A stretch of 64,000 nt of DNA from Fragilariopsis cylindrus CCMP1102 (GCA_900095095.1 FMBT01000319.1:186001-250000), one strand, 5' to 3'; positions 48,128-60,434 are shown, counted from the stretch's first letter. Notes: generated from the sequence alone by a model not told the origin. Program-made: numbers and translations.

Positions 48128-50001
48128 ATGCTGGTTTCCTTTGCTATATTCCATAAAGGTGGACTTATTCTCTATCAGCACATAGAGGAAGCCTCAGAAA
48201 CTTCGGAAGAGTCATTGGCCCTATCAATAAATACTTGGTTGTCCGAAATATATTTCAATCCAACTCTTTCTAAAACGGTACACAAAAACCAAATTTTAGT
48301 GGATTCAACACGGATGGTGATAGAATGGGAAGAAACATCGGAATTGATCGCTTTGGCTATCTATCCCGACCTTCGACACGAAGACAGTCCTTGGATTCGT
48401 ACGTTGTTGGTGGCAAGCTTACAGGAATATCAAGTCTTTGCTCAAGCCTCTGCGTCAGCTGCTGCTGCTGCTGTGGGTGTGCGAGATCAACAAGAAGTAA
48501 GTATTGCGGCTGCTGCTACATCTGAAAACCAAGCATTGTTCGGTAAGACATTTCAGATAATTTTCCGACAGCATCGCAAAGAATCCAAAAATAATTCTGG
48601 ACCAGCAGTAACAACAACCGCCAATAGTAATGATAACAAAAATAGTAATAATAATAATAATAATAACAACAACAACAATAAAGGTGGAAAAGAGAAACGG
48701 CAATGGCATGATGGTAAAGCAAAGGTGACGAAGAAGGCTATGGAAGAACTGGACAAAAGTAAAGCTACCACTGAAGAAGATCTTGTAAAAAATGAGGAGC
48801 AAGCCCTGGCTGAAGCTCGAGCAGCCTACCTGCCGACTGACGCGGACTTGGAGGACTTTGATGTTGAAGATACAACACAACTAGTGGACGACGAAAACGA
48901 CAATGATGGCGACGACAATGCGAATTCTACATGGGGAAAATCCTTACAGGGACTCTTCGCTCAAATGACGGGACAAAAGGTTTTGACAAAACAGGACTTA
49001 GAGGCTCCGCTTAAGGAAATGCATAAACTATTAACTAGTAAAAACGTTGCAGGTGACATTGCACAGCAAATATGTCAAAAGGTACAAGAATCACTTATAA
49101 AGAAAAAGCTGAATTCAATGTACCGTGTAAAGACAGCCGTCCGACAGGCACTCGAACAAGTTATCAACGAATTACTTTTACCCAGCACGCAGCTAAATAT
49201 CTTGCGACAAGTAGTTTCTAAACGAGACCAGGCCTCGTCATTATTTGCACGTAGTAAGACACAGCGACCGTTTGTCATTGTGGTTGTTGGATAAATGGTG
49301 TCGGTATGTGTTTACATGCTGTTTTTTCCAATTCCATTTAAGCTACCAATATTTCTATTATTGCTTGTCATGGTCAACTTTTTTAAACTCACTCTTTTGT
49401 TCGTTTGCTTGCTTCGTCTCTAGGAAAATCAACGTCGTTGGCGAAATTAGCATACTACCTCAAAAGCAATGGATGTCATCCCCTCTTGGCGGCATGTGAT
49501 ACTTTTCGAAGTGGTGCAGTTGAACAATTGAGTGTCCATGCAAAATGTTTAGGATTGCCGATCTACAGTAAAGGGTATTCGAAAGATCCAAGTCTTGTGG
49601 CTAAGGCGGCCATCGAGCAAGCAACAAAAGAGGGCAATGATGTTGTACTGGTCGATACGGCGGGAAGAATGCAAAATAATTTACCCCTCATGAAGGCTCT
49701 TGGAAAATTGGCAGCAGAAAATCAACCCGACATGATTATTTTTGTTGGAGAAGCATTGGTTGGTAATGACGGTATCGATCAAGTTAAAATGTTCGATAAG
49801 GCTGTTTCGTTTCAAAACAAATATCAGAAGGTTAATGCAATTTTGTTGACAAAATTCGATACGGTTTCTGACAAGGTCGGAGCTGCTTTGACAATGACTC
49901 ACGTAACTAATGCGCCGATTTTGTTCGTGGGGACAGGGCAAAAGTACCATCATCTCCAAAAACTATCTACAAATGGAGTTATCCGTTCACTATTTGCTTA
50001 A
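48128..50001 (+). CDS. SRPRA: Signal recognition particle receptor alpha subunit (one frameshift)
   Basis: Exons 48128-49303 and 49424-50001 (120-nt GTATGT...TAG intron); corrected length is about 584 residues. An N-terminal longin-like SRX domain (1-145; MLVSFAIFHKGGLILYQ) docks on SRP receptor beta. It is followed by a Lys/Asn-rich linker with an Asn run, the helical N domain and the SRP GTPase domain. G-domain motifs: P-loop GINGVGKST, DTFRSGAVEQL (the I-box region), DTAGRMQNN and TKFDT with the closing GTGQKYHHLQKL. The P-loop is broken: GTTGGATAAATGGTGTCG needs one extra A after GG to read VVGINGVGK, so the frame change is at about 49290. All other catalytic residues are present. It targets ribosome-SRP complexes to the ER. 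It is divergent from YKT6. Confidence 0.94.
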
Positions 50002-50531
50002 AAGCTACTTATTTATAATTACACAACAAACTGTACTGTACTGTACTGTAGTTCTACGACCATCTAGAAGAGTTTAATTGTATAATCGAATATAGTTCTC
50101 ATAATTATGTACGATTATTCGTTTTTATTATTTTTGTATAGCGTAAACTTTAATAATTGAACAGGAAATCAAATGGACATGATAATTTTTCTCCTCGTAT
50201 TCTTTGTTGAAGTTCTACTGCCGATATTGAAGAATGAAAAGTGAAGGGAGGAAATTTGGGTGTTTCTTCCAAAGATGAGAGTGCAAGATTATCACGTGCC
50301 ACGACTTTTTATTCGTAGAAGGAATGACCGGTTGTTGCTGCTTGTAGTTGTGACCCTTCACCCCGAAGACGGTCTGTCTTTTCTTCTTTTTGCTATTTAT
50401 ATCGACAACTAATTCTTCCACGGAGATTAAAACATCTTCTTCTGTGTAGTTACTTTGGCAGTCACCATCAACGTTATTTTTCTTTCTTTTCGAAGTGGAC
50501 TATCAGGTACGGTAATATCGAATTAGGTATT
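50002..50531. other. Convergent intergenic region
   Basis: Between SRP receptor alpha (+) and the seryl-tRNA synthetase-like gene (-). A short CTGTA repeat is at 50031-50050. A minus-strand frame of 68 codons (50421-50215), Lys-rich, could be a 3' exon of the synthetase-like gene but has no recognisable match; I leave it unassigned. Confidence 0.4.
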
Positions 50532-52176
50532 TTAACAATCATTTCTGTCTTGATAAGTCAGTTGAACAGTTAGCAAATAAAATCTTATCCATGTTGACGA
50601 GTCAACAATAGAAGCTTGAACCACATGGACGTATTCCTTCGTTGTACTCTTGGATGATTTGCTGTTCTTTCCGCCAACCTGAGTAGCGACACCACCTCCA
50701 GCAAAGGCCATATCACATGCACGACTGGTGGCATCCCCCCAGTTGGAGACCGACCCAAGACAGAGAGTTTCTATACTGTACTATTATTTTCATTTTCATT
50801 TTATTATCACTATGAGGAGTCGATGATAATGCAGATTTCTTCGATTCGATTATTTGTAGATGTATTTCAACACGACTCCATTCATGACTATTCAAGTCAG
50901 GAGCCGGAATCACTCGTCGTCGTAATGATAATTGATTTTTGTCTTGACAACCAGACAGTTGATCATCATTCATCATCAAGAGACTCTCGTAGTAATTTGA
51001 TATTTCTTCCACTATATTGTGCTGGATTTCACGTGCATCAACTACACTGGAAGCTGTGATTGCCACTAATTCTAAGGAAAAAGCCTCGGACGACGACGGT
51101 GGTAGAAAATCACAGCAAGAATTATCATCATCTCCACCTGATTCGTATTTCTCGGAACGACCACCCAACCAGCAAATATTTTTGTTACTTGTTGCAACAT
51201 AATTGCTACTACTCCAAAGAGCTGTGTACTTAGGAAGTTCTTTATCTCCCCATATAGATTTATTAGGTAATGATTCACATAGTAGACGAATCCAGGTGGG
51301 TAACATAACAATTGGTTGACAGTCGTCTGTCAAAGATGATGATGATGATGATGATGATACTGTTGCAGCAACGTTACAGATCAGACAATTACTTTTATTA
51401 TTCTTTGAATCGTTGTTGTAATCACAACACCCCCAAAGAGCATGAGCCCTATCTGGATCTATAGAAAACGAAACATCCTCCACTGCTTCTTGTTGTTGCC
51501 GTCGACGGATTACAGGAACTCCTTGAGGTAATTCCACCCATGGATAGGAAGCAAAATAACGAAGTGTATATTGTTTCCAGGCTTGTTCTAAATCCATTCC
51601 AAGACGACTCCTCATGTAGGCACTTTGTCGCAATGACGACGATGAAGATGACGATGACGAGAAAAATGATGGCATCACAATCTCTGTATAAACATCCTCT
51701 ACTATGTTGTCTGTGACGTCTTCTACGGCTGTGACTGCGACTCCCCCCAATGGACTTGCGAGTTTGTAAAGTGCCTCTTGTGTATCTTTGAATGAACCTT
51801 TCCATAATAAATTGGCTTCTTTGATTTTTTCTTCTAGCAATTTCTTTTCTTCTATCAGATCTTGTCTATTGGACGAAGATAATGGAGATAATGGTGATTG
51901 CTCATCCGGCTTGTTGGGTGCATTCTTCTTCTCCTTCTTATTCTTCGTATTGTTGCATCTAATCGGTTTTAATTTCTTTTGCAACTGATTAAGACTTCTT
52001 TTATATTCTTCAAGTTTTTGTAGCTTATTACGACATAATTCATCCTTTTGGATTACGACATCGACAAGATCAACGGAATCCCCGCTATCTTCATCAAAGA
52101 AACGACGACGACGTTGTGTTTGCCATTCTCGTACTTGATGAGGATCCGTACGAACCCATTTCAAATCAATGGGCAT
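50532..52176 (-). CDS. Seryl-tRNA synthetase-like protein, degenerate active site (one frameshift)
   Basis: ATG at 52176; corrected length is about 547 residues. The N-terminal 145 residues are the antiparallel coiled-coil tRNA arm of SerRS: MPIDLKWVRTDPHQVREWQ, then DLVDVVIQKDELCRNKLQKL and the second helix LIEEKKLLEEKIKEANLLW. The following region aligns in outline with the class II catalytic domain (LEQAWKQYTLRYF, ALPT-like LPTWIRLLCESL) but the motif 2 Arg-Glu loop is not visible and is replaced by Ser/Asn/Asp-rich stretches. The C-terminus is in another frame after about 50768-50785: CLGSVSNWGDATSRACDMAF corresponds to the family's VSN-TDFQSRR block, and EYVHVVQASIVDSS to the motif 3 region. 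It is probably a SerRS paralogue that has lost aminoacylation; a role in tRNA binding or as a partner of the real SerRS is conjecture. Confidence 0.65.
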
Positions 52177-52798
52177 CGATACAACAGCACCAACACAGTA
52201 GATAAATATAAGGGATGTGTTATGACGGATGAACTACATCAAAGTTTGTTGGTTACAATTGTCTTGTTTGGGTTGACATCATATATTAATTCTTCCTTCG
52301 CTATGGGATCGGTCGTTTGCAGATTAATTGAGCGAAGGGGGATTATTGAAAATTTCCTCCTTCTTCACTCGATCAAATCAATCTGTTTGCATCAATCACA
52401 TATTGATTGGTTGGGAGAGCTATCGAAGAGATTCCACGACGTATGATACCCGGATATTCTTTTCTGAAAAGAAAATGTCAGTCATTGACAGAAGCGAACT
52501 GGAGCGTGTGCCCACCGCGCCGTCGACTGTTCTGCAGCTTTTATTCGAATTGTTTGTATCGTGTGCAATTGCCGTACAAAATGTACGTGGAAAAAATGTT
52601 TCCTTTACAAAGCAATCTTTTTTGCTTTTCTACAAAGAAAATAACACAAAACGGGTCTTGATCTCAAAAAAACGACACATGCGCCTGACATACTGTACCT
52701 CCTTCAACATATCGACTTCTTCTATTACAATTAATTGTGTTGCGTACCGTATGGATTGTTTTGTATTACCATAACAGCACATAGCCTTACTGGTAACA
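52177..52798. other. Divergent promoter region
   Basis: About 620 bp between the SerRS-like gene (-) and the AT-hook gene (+). A 148-codon frame (52328-52774) starts at a non-ATG codon and has no domain; I regard it as chance. No other structure is seen. Confidence 0.4.
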
Positions 52799-55700
52799 AT
52801 GACATCATATAATAATCTCCTTAATGGAGCGGGAACAGCAATGAGTCGAAGACGACCAAAGAGGCAACGTACTCCGACTACTATTTATTCGGATGACAAA
52901 CCTTCCACATTTACGACGAAAAAGAAAAAGGGGGACAAAAATAATAATGATGATAATGCGCATCATGACAAGAGCAGGAGCGGCGGTAGCAATCATGAAG
53001 ACGACGATGACGACGATGCTGACGATGATGATCTGTCATACTCCAAGCAATCACCGGTCGCCGGTAATAATGGAAATGGAAATGGGAACGGATGGTCATC
53101 GACGGCATTGGAAGAAACTTCCAGTAGTATGCCACCACCAGCGCCAGTAGTAACAACGACGAAACGCGGACCAGGAAGACCGCCGAGAAAGAGGTCTTCT
53201 GGGGGTACAAAACGACTTTTACGACGATGGCAGCAGCAACAGCAGCAGCCAAGACTGTTGTATCAGATTCTTCCGCTAGTTTGATTGCTACTACTAGTAC
53301 ACCGGTGACGTTGGTGACGTCCGAGGACTCCTCGTCAACATATACTACTACCACTACCACTACTTCTATGACAGTCCAAACCACCCAACTAGCAGGAGGC
53401 GGTGCGGTTGTCAAGCGGAAAAGAGGCCGTCCAAAAAAGAACCGATCAAGGGAGTTGTCGGTTATGTCAGACGAAAGTTGTAGTACTAGTACCGATGACC
53501 ACTACCAAAATAATCAGGATTTAAATGGGGATATTAGTGTCGACGTCGACGGTGACGGTGACGACGATGATGAAACTGTTGCGACGGCGACTGATAATGA
53601 TAATAATTGTCCTACTCCTACGAAAAGTCATCCTCGACGACACTCGCATAGTTCTTCGGGGACTTTAACAACGAAAACTAATCACAATAGTCGGTACTCT
53701 AAATCGATATCGCCGTCGTCATTGAAATTGAAGTTAAAATCTAATTCGAAATCAAGTTCAAAATCGATCCATTTACACAAAGATAAAAATCGGAACACTA
53801 CTATTACTTCCTCTCGAAAAAAATCTAGTAGTAATAAAAGTAGTATTCAACGGACGACGACGAAGACGGCAGCAGGATCAGGAAGGAGTGACTCGTGGAC
53901 GTCTCCTCAAGAGGACATTGAAGGGACTTTTATCAATCATTCTGTCACATTGGCGCCGATACTTCCACCCAGTGTTTTACACAATAACGACAATAATAAC
54001 GGCGGTGGTAATTCATCATCTAGTAGTCGTGATTTAAAGTCGAGATATCCTGCCGTCTTTGATAGTGGTGTTCCGAAGGTGTGTTCTGGTATCGCATCTT
54101 TATTTCCTTCCTTGAATCAAACATCGTCTGGGACATCCTCGTTGTCATCTTCTAAACATAACCAATCTCAGCAACCTCAGCTACCGACATGGACTCCTCT
54201 TTACGATCCTCCCGTTTACTTTGAAGATGATTATGACCAAGAAACGGGAAAGTTAGATGTTGGAAATACAAGGCCTGTTACTCGTCACATTACTGCAATT
54301 ACAGTTCGGAAACCAGATCATGATTACTTAGTTCTTGGAGACTCGGTTGGATTTGTTACGATATACAATCTTGCCAAGGACAACATTAATATTCCCATTG
54401 CGCAATTAGAAAGCGTAGCGTGTCAACAACGGGGGAAGATGGAACAAGAACGGCTTCGTGCTGAATTGCGGAAACGGAGAGAAAAAAAGAGAAGTGGCAA
54501 GGGTAACAGCAACGGCAAATCGTCGTCGGTATTTAATAACGGAAAGAATGGAATTGGAGGAAACAATGGTCATTCGATGGGAAGAGCGCTCTTTTCTTCT
54601 AGCGCCGGTACTCGACCGGGTACACCCAATCAATTTTCAGTCACTGGATCACAACAGAGTAGTAGTATTCTAATGGATACGTCGGAAACGACAATTCATG
54701 CTTTGGGGATGATCGAAAATCGAGTTGTTCTCGCAACTAGCGAGGAATTAGAATGTATGGATGTTCCGTCCGGTACTTCATTATGGGTATGTCCACTTTC
54801 TTCCAATCGATTTGTAACCTCATTGGATATGCATCTGCGTACTTTTGATGTATTAGTGAGTTGTTCGAAGACAACAGGTGGAAGTAGTGTCGCAAGTGAT
54901 GATTCTACCGAAGCTGCAGCTGCCCCCATTTCACCTCTCATGTTGCTCCAACACTCTAAAAACAATGTCGAGATTTGCGATGCTAATTCTCCCATGCTGG
55001 TGCGATCACCATCGTGTTCTGCTATTTGGGATATTGGGGCCCAAAACCGACTGCTGTTCATTGCTCTTTCATCTAATCGTCAAGAACTGGAACTTGTTTT
55101 GGTCTCAGGTGGTAGTATTGATAGCTGGAAGGTTGCTTGCAAGACTAAAATCCCCACAAAGGCGGCAACTAGCGTTTCCGCCGTGACGAAGCTGTCGCAG
55201 TCTCCAGGAGGTATATACACACTCGTTGCATCGTCCCGAGGAATCCGACTCTATCAGACGGAATCTCTCCAACTGATACACGTGTACGGGGATCAATTAG
55301 CATTGCATGGACAAGCTGTTATGTGGAAAGATTGCTGGCTAGCGGGGAGCTACTTTTCGGAAACCAATGGTGTTAGGAAGGCGTCTAGGGGATTGCCATC
55401 CCAATGGCTGGAATGCGATGATTGGCTGGGACAATCATCGACGGTGGATAAAAATGCTAATATTAGCAGTAGCAAGGAAGCTGATATAAATAACATGGAT
55501 CAAGAAAAGGCCGACAATTCGTTAGCTGCATCATCATCGACACCGGATCTAGCGCCATATATTATTGGAGTGCCACATACGAAAGGACCGATAGAACTAT
55601 GTGATAGCTTACATGTTTGGAAAGTGGAACACCCGAGTGTGGTTCCTACCTTGAGCATCCCATTGCCACCCAAGGGAAATGGTGCCCTGGGATTGGTAGG

Positions 55701-58365
55701 TGGCGGAAATCGTAATAACACAAGAAATGATTGCAACACCGGTGTTAGCGAGGATCGTATTGTATTAGTAACGAATAATGGACGTGGTCATATGCTCTTG
55801 CCGGAGATGGAATCAAATTTTGCTGGAATCATGTATCCGCCAGGTTATCAAGTGATTACGGACAACATCGAGTACATTGAAGAAGAGGATGCGATGGACC
55901 ATGTGGTTACCTATGAGTGTCCAAACAACGACGAAGAGGAAGATGTAGATGTGCTGGGCCATGGCGAGGATGACAACGACGATGACGATGACGATTTAAT
56001 GGATGAAGAACTGAAAGAAGCTATGCGTCAATCACTACTGGAACACAAGAGACAGGAGATAACAAGAGAAGCGATGAAACATGACCAAGATGTTGATATA
56101 TTACCTGCGGATTCGGAAAAGGCAAAACATTACTTACCATGTCGTCCAGAGCCGTATTTGCGTCAAATGGTAAATACCATTGTTGAAGGAGATGGGGAAC
56201 CGGGAAATGATGAGCAAGATGAAAAATCTGATGGCAGAAATAGCGGGGAGTCACTGAATATCGATATGGGGAATATAGATTCATCGTCCGAGACTTTGAA
56301 GCCACAAATATCTGGTGCTACTTTTATTTCGAATGTCTTGGATATCATGCCAAATATGCAGAAGCCTAAACCTCTCGAGGAGGATTGTTTATCCTTTACA
56401 ACAACCAAGGTTGTTGTCGCCGTAAATCCGGTTTTGTCTGCACGACAGGGACGGGGCAGAAAATCTCGTGCAGCAAACTTAGACACCATGTTGAAGTCAT
56501 CGATAAATCCATACTTGCAATCAATGATGTTGTCGAAACAGGGTGTTGCGGTCGATGGTATGGGTAGTCGACTTCGACCTATAAAAGTTATCGGAAATAG
56601 GTATGAAACAAATAAATCCACTGTACTCGGTGCAAACGTAAAACAAATGACACCCTCTTCTGGAAGTTTAGCCGATGCCGCAGAAAGCCAATCGAATGGC
56701 CAAGTGAGAAGAGATAATGGGGGATCGTTCTCCAGTGGGTCTAGTCGCGCTGGACCGAATTACAACAGTGATATAGGGTTAGGCACGTCACTTCGACTTG
56801 ATCGTCAACCTAATATCAGTCCAAGACAGGCAACAAATGCTGATGAAGCAGCCGTAGTCATGGGGTTGTTAGGTTTGAGTCCGTGCAACACAGCGATACC
56901 GATAATCAACAATGCCGTATCAGCCGTCTCAAGAGAAATGGGAACTGGAGCCAATGCAAATGTCTTCACGAAATTCCGACGTAACGGTAATAATGAATCT
57001 GCGTATTTAAGTGCTTCCTCCCTTTCATCATTGGTTGAAAAAACCGCAGTCAATCAAGTTGCTACAGGTACTGCAGATTCTTTATCATCAGATCGTGAGA
57101 GCTCCGATGGTACCGAAGAAGAAGTAGTCGAGAAACCAATATTAGGAATAATTGATAAGTCATGCAGTGCCTGTCGTGGAAGGAATGTCATTCATTCGTG
57201 TGGAAAACGTTCTTTGCCTATTGATTATGAAGAAGTTGCGAGGGCTGAACGAGAATCGAAAGCTAAAGAAGAGGAAGAAAAGAAACGCATACGATCAGAA
57301 AAACGTCGTTTGGCAGATCAGAAAAGAAGAGAAAAGAAGCAAAGGCAACGCGAACTGGAAGAGCAGAGACTTCGTGAAGTAGAAACAAGTAGATCTGAAA
57401 CTGAACAACATGTAGGTTTGCAAGATGATTTTGCCTCCAGTGATCTGAATCGACAACGACGGGAGCAAATCGTAGCATCGTATGCGAATCATATTTCGAT
57501 AGATCAGTTGGAACATCAACCGCAGGTAATGGTTGGAACGAACTCCGTCGATTATGCCTATGGGCAACAAATAAGTAGAATAAGCAACCTCGAAGGACGT
57601 CCTAAACCGCAAACTATGAATCTTGAACATAATCCAAGTCAACAAGGATTTTGCAATGTTAACCAGATTTCAGGACTGCCAGTCGCTACTAATTTTGATC
57701 GATCTCCTCAACCGCAACCACAAATACACAACAAACGTGATGAAGTTCCTCAACCCAATATATTCGAACAAGCTGCCCAGCTCATTCAACATACTGCTTC
57801 TGATAATCGAGTTGAAAGTAGCGTCTCTGTCCTTAGTACATCTCACGTTCCTCTCACGATACCAGCGCAATCACCACTGGTACAGGCTGCTTTACCATCT
57901 GTCTCTGCAACATTGGCGTCTGCGGATGCTTTGTTAGGTTTAGCTAATCTAGCGGATCTAGCGGAAAACACCTTGAAAGCGAATACACTGCCTTCCACAG
58001 TAAGCCATACTGGTGCAGATACATCAAACACGGAGTGGCCAGCTTACAATTTTGGGCTTGCTTCGTCGTCTACTACGAGAGAACCAGCAACTGACAAATC
58101 TCGCGGCTTCGGTGCAAGTGAAGATAAACTAGGAATCCCATCATATGCAACTATTCGATGCCAGCTCAATAGTGGAAATTCTAATGATTCCAGTACAACC
58201 GCTACACCGGCGATTACTACTACAGCTGCGAATCCTACCTTTTCTAATGGAAATGGTTTTCGGTCAGGGAATCGCATCCGTGGTCCTCTCGTTCTGAAGA
58301 GCACAACCAAAGGTAATCTCGTTGTGCTAGCCTTTTTCATCAAGCATAACATTCCGAAACAGTGA
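52799..58365 (+). CDS. Large AT-hook nuclear protein with a UIM and propeller-like region (one frameshift)
   Basis: Frames 52799-53284 and 53227-58365 are one gene of about 1855 residues if one A is missing in the AAAA run at about 53209-53212; the join reads SSGGTKTTFTTMAAAT. The N-terminus has two AT hooks (KRGPGRPPRKR and VKRKRGRPKK), acidic stretches and Ser/Lys-rich low complexity. Residues about 490-1010 look like beta-propeller (WD40-like) blades: ITAITVRKPDHDYLVLGDSVGFVTIYNL, then SLWVCPLSSNRFVTSLDMH and IYTLVASSRGIRLY. Then VITDNIEYIEEEDAMDHV faintly recalls the RBBP5 linker. A ubiquitin-interacting motif follows (DEELKEAMRQSLLEHK). The C-terminal third has a small Cys cluster (CSACRGRNVIHSC) and a long Lys/Arg/Glu coiled coil. 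A chromatin role is likely; identity with RBBP5 is unproven. The stop at 58365 follows a possible donor (AAAGGTAATC), so a further exon is conceivable. Confidence 0.7.
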
Positions 58366-58778
58366 AAATGATGTTTTGTATAATATGGAATGGGTTCTTA
58401 TCTCAACTTTATCATAATGTAATTGGAGCGGAAAAGGTTCAAAAAAATGATTTTAACCTTGAATGTTGGAACGCTTACCTCGCATTAGAGAAGTGTTGAA
58501 TCAGGGGATGTAGTAACTTGCCTACCAAAAATCATACCAATTTATTCATTGCTCTCTCTATGATAGATTTTTGTTACTACTATTTAAAGAATCAATTTTC
58601 TATCTATTTTAATATACCATTAAGTTATCAGCTACCGTATCAATACCATCGTGAGATTTCAACACATTGTACGTTCCAATAGAATCATAAGGGTGATAAA
58701 GAAACGAAATGAAAAAATGGTTACGGCATAAATATTATCTAGATTGTTGTAGCAGTTATGATGGATTCATTCATCATC
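58366..58778. other. Convergent intergenic region
   Basis: AT-rich gap between the AT-hook gene (+) and the PDZ-ferredoxin gene (-). No gene or repeat is recognised. Confidence 0.4.
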
Positions 58779-59753
58779 TCATCTAGTCCAATTATCAGCG
58801 TTCACAGGAGGAAATGTTTCTACAGTTATATCACCATGCGCGAAAGTAACACAGGACAGTCGATAACTATCTGGGTTTGACCGTAGCGTACTCGCTTCGT
58901 CCATTGATTTCCAGTTGGTGTTTGGTATTCCGTCAGCAACGTTGACAATGCATGTTCCACAGAGCTGCTTTCCTTCGCAATTGGTCCATCTAGTGATACT
59001 CTGATAGACATTGATCCCGTTGTCTACTAGATACTGCCGTACATTAACTCCTACGGGAGCTTGCAACCTTTTCAATTCTTCTAGCGGTGAACCTTTATTT
59101 TGAATCACAGTAATTGTAACAGTTTCTACTTCCGACTTAACTGCCTCTCCATTGCATAGTGCTTTCAATTCTTGTTTATTGCCCCGAAAAAAGACTAAAT
59201 CCATTTCAGAAACCGTTCGATCCAAACTAGCAAAAGATGTCATCACAAAATCAAAGGAAGCTCCCAATAAATTAATAGGCTTTGCATTTGCGGCATCATC
59301 TTTGGGTTTTGTTGTCACGGGGGTCATCTCACAAAGTTGATCGCCTTTGTTGATCATACCTAAGAGGGATGCTTGCCCTGCTGGTTCCATATCACGGACA
59401 TATACAAAGGAAAAACTTAAATCTGTTCCCCAGTCGATCCCAGGCGCTCTTGATATACGAACGCGATATAGTCTTTCGTCGACTGAAACATCGATACGAG
59501 TTGCATCGTCGCCTTCGACTTTGTTGCTCTCTTCTTCCACTGGATCATTTTGGGAAGAAAGAAAGTTACGAGTCGTCTGTGTATGGGGACTCGTACATTT
59601 AGTGGAACCGGTACGAGAATCATGGTGATGGGGAACTTTCATCGACTGAAAACCATCACAAAATCTCGTCACCGTTATTTCACTCGCCAGCAGCAGTAAT
59701 CCGAATAAAACGTAGATCGACAACGTCGATATCTTAATAGGTATTATATCCAT
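58779..59753 (-). CDS. PDZ-like plus plant-type 2Fe-2S ferredoxin domain protein, probably plastidial
   Basis: 324 residues from the first ATG at 59753. A hydrophobic N-terminal segment (about 9-28) and a following RFCDGFQS stretch suit a signal peptide with an aromatic residue after the cleavage site, which points to plastid import. Residues about 95-195 resemble a PDZ fold (GIDWGTDLSFSFVYVRDMEPAG ... GMINKGDQLCEM). The C-terminal 100 residues form a 2Fe-2S beta-grasp domain with ligands Cys259, Cys265, Cys268 (CEGKQLCGTC) and Cys301 (RLSCVTF). The first spacing, C-x5-C-x2-C, differs from the C-x4-C-x2-C of photosynthetic ferredoxins and is closer to ferredoxin-like NDH/PSI accessory subunits or adrenodoxin types. 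It probably carries electrons or assembles a photosynthetic complex, but the partner is unknown. Single exon, intact. Confidence 0.8.
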   Translation of the reverse strand: MDIIPIKISTLSIYVLFGLLLLASEITVTRFCDGFQSMKVPHHHDSRTGSTKCTSPHTQTTRNFLSSQNDPVEEESNKVEGDDATRIDVSVDERLYRVRISRAPGIDWGTDLSFSFVYVRDMEPAGQASLLGMINKGDQLCEMTPVTTKPKDDAANAKPINLLGASFDFVMTSFASLDRTVSEMDLVFFRGNKQELKALCNGEAVKSEVETVTITVIQNKGSPLEELKRLQAPVGVNVRQYLVDNGINVYQSITRWTNCEGKQLCGTCIVNVADGIPNTNWKSMDEASTLRSNPDSYRLSCVTFAHGDITVETFPPVNADNWTR

Positions 59754-60346
59754 GTTTGTTGATAATACGCGATACAAAAATTCTTTTTCAAGAGAGATAA
59801 AATTAGGTGATCAATCATGTGTCCTACAGTTAGAGAGGTACTACTAGTAGCGCTAAATCGATTGTGCGTTGTCTTCGCGTCTTGAATAAAGAAGCTAGTA
59901 TTGTTAAAAGTGTTGTGTCAAGAGAATTGAAATCTCTCTTACCGTACAGTACACTTTACTGTGACTCATGAGCGAGCTCCTTAGTTTACATCGTATTACA
60001 CGTAGAACTATTTTTAAGGTTTATCTTTGCAAGTGCAGGGGTAATACTAGTAATCTTCCTTGTTTTTTATTCTCCTGTAACAAATACTGTTCTATCACAA
60101 CATGATGTTCTTGGTAAACTAATCATTGCCACAATCATTGCCTCACTGTTCCATCCACACATCGCGGATGCATCTTGTACAAATTGGAGTGTGAGGGAGT
60201 ATGTATGTGATGATGTGATGCAATCATATCCTCCACTTGTAATGCAATTGCTTGCACATTATTACTATTGTATCGATAAATAAATACAAATGATGATTGT
60301 TTATTATTTTTATTACTATTACTATCATTATTACTATGATGTTTTC

Positions 60347-60434
60347 ATTTAAAAAGCCATTTTTGTTCATTGATTTGACATGATATATGAATTTAAAAAG
60401 CCATTTTTGTTGATTGATTTGACATGATATATGA
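60347..60434. repeat. 44-bp tandem duplication
   Basis: Two adjacent 44-bp copies (60347-60390 and 60391-60434), starting ATTTAAAAAGCCATTTTTGT and ending GACATGATATATGA. They differ at one position (C versus G after TTTTTGTT). A recent local duplication with no coding potential. Confidence 0.9.

Noticed and set aside
52328-52774. 148-codon plus-strand frame
   Set aside because: Starts at a non-ATG codon, has no domain and lies in the promoter region of two divergent genes.
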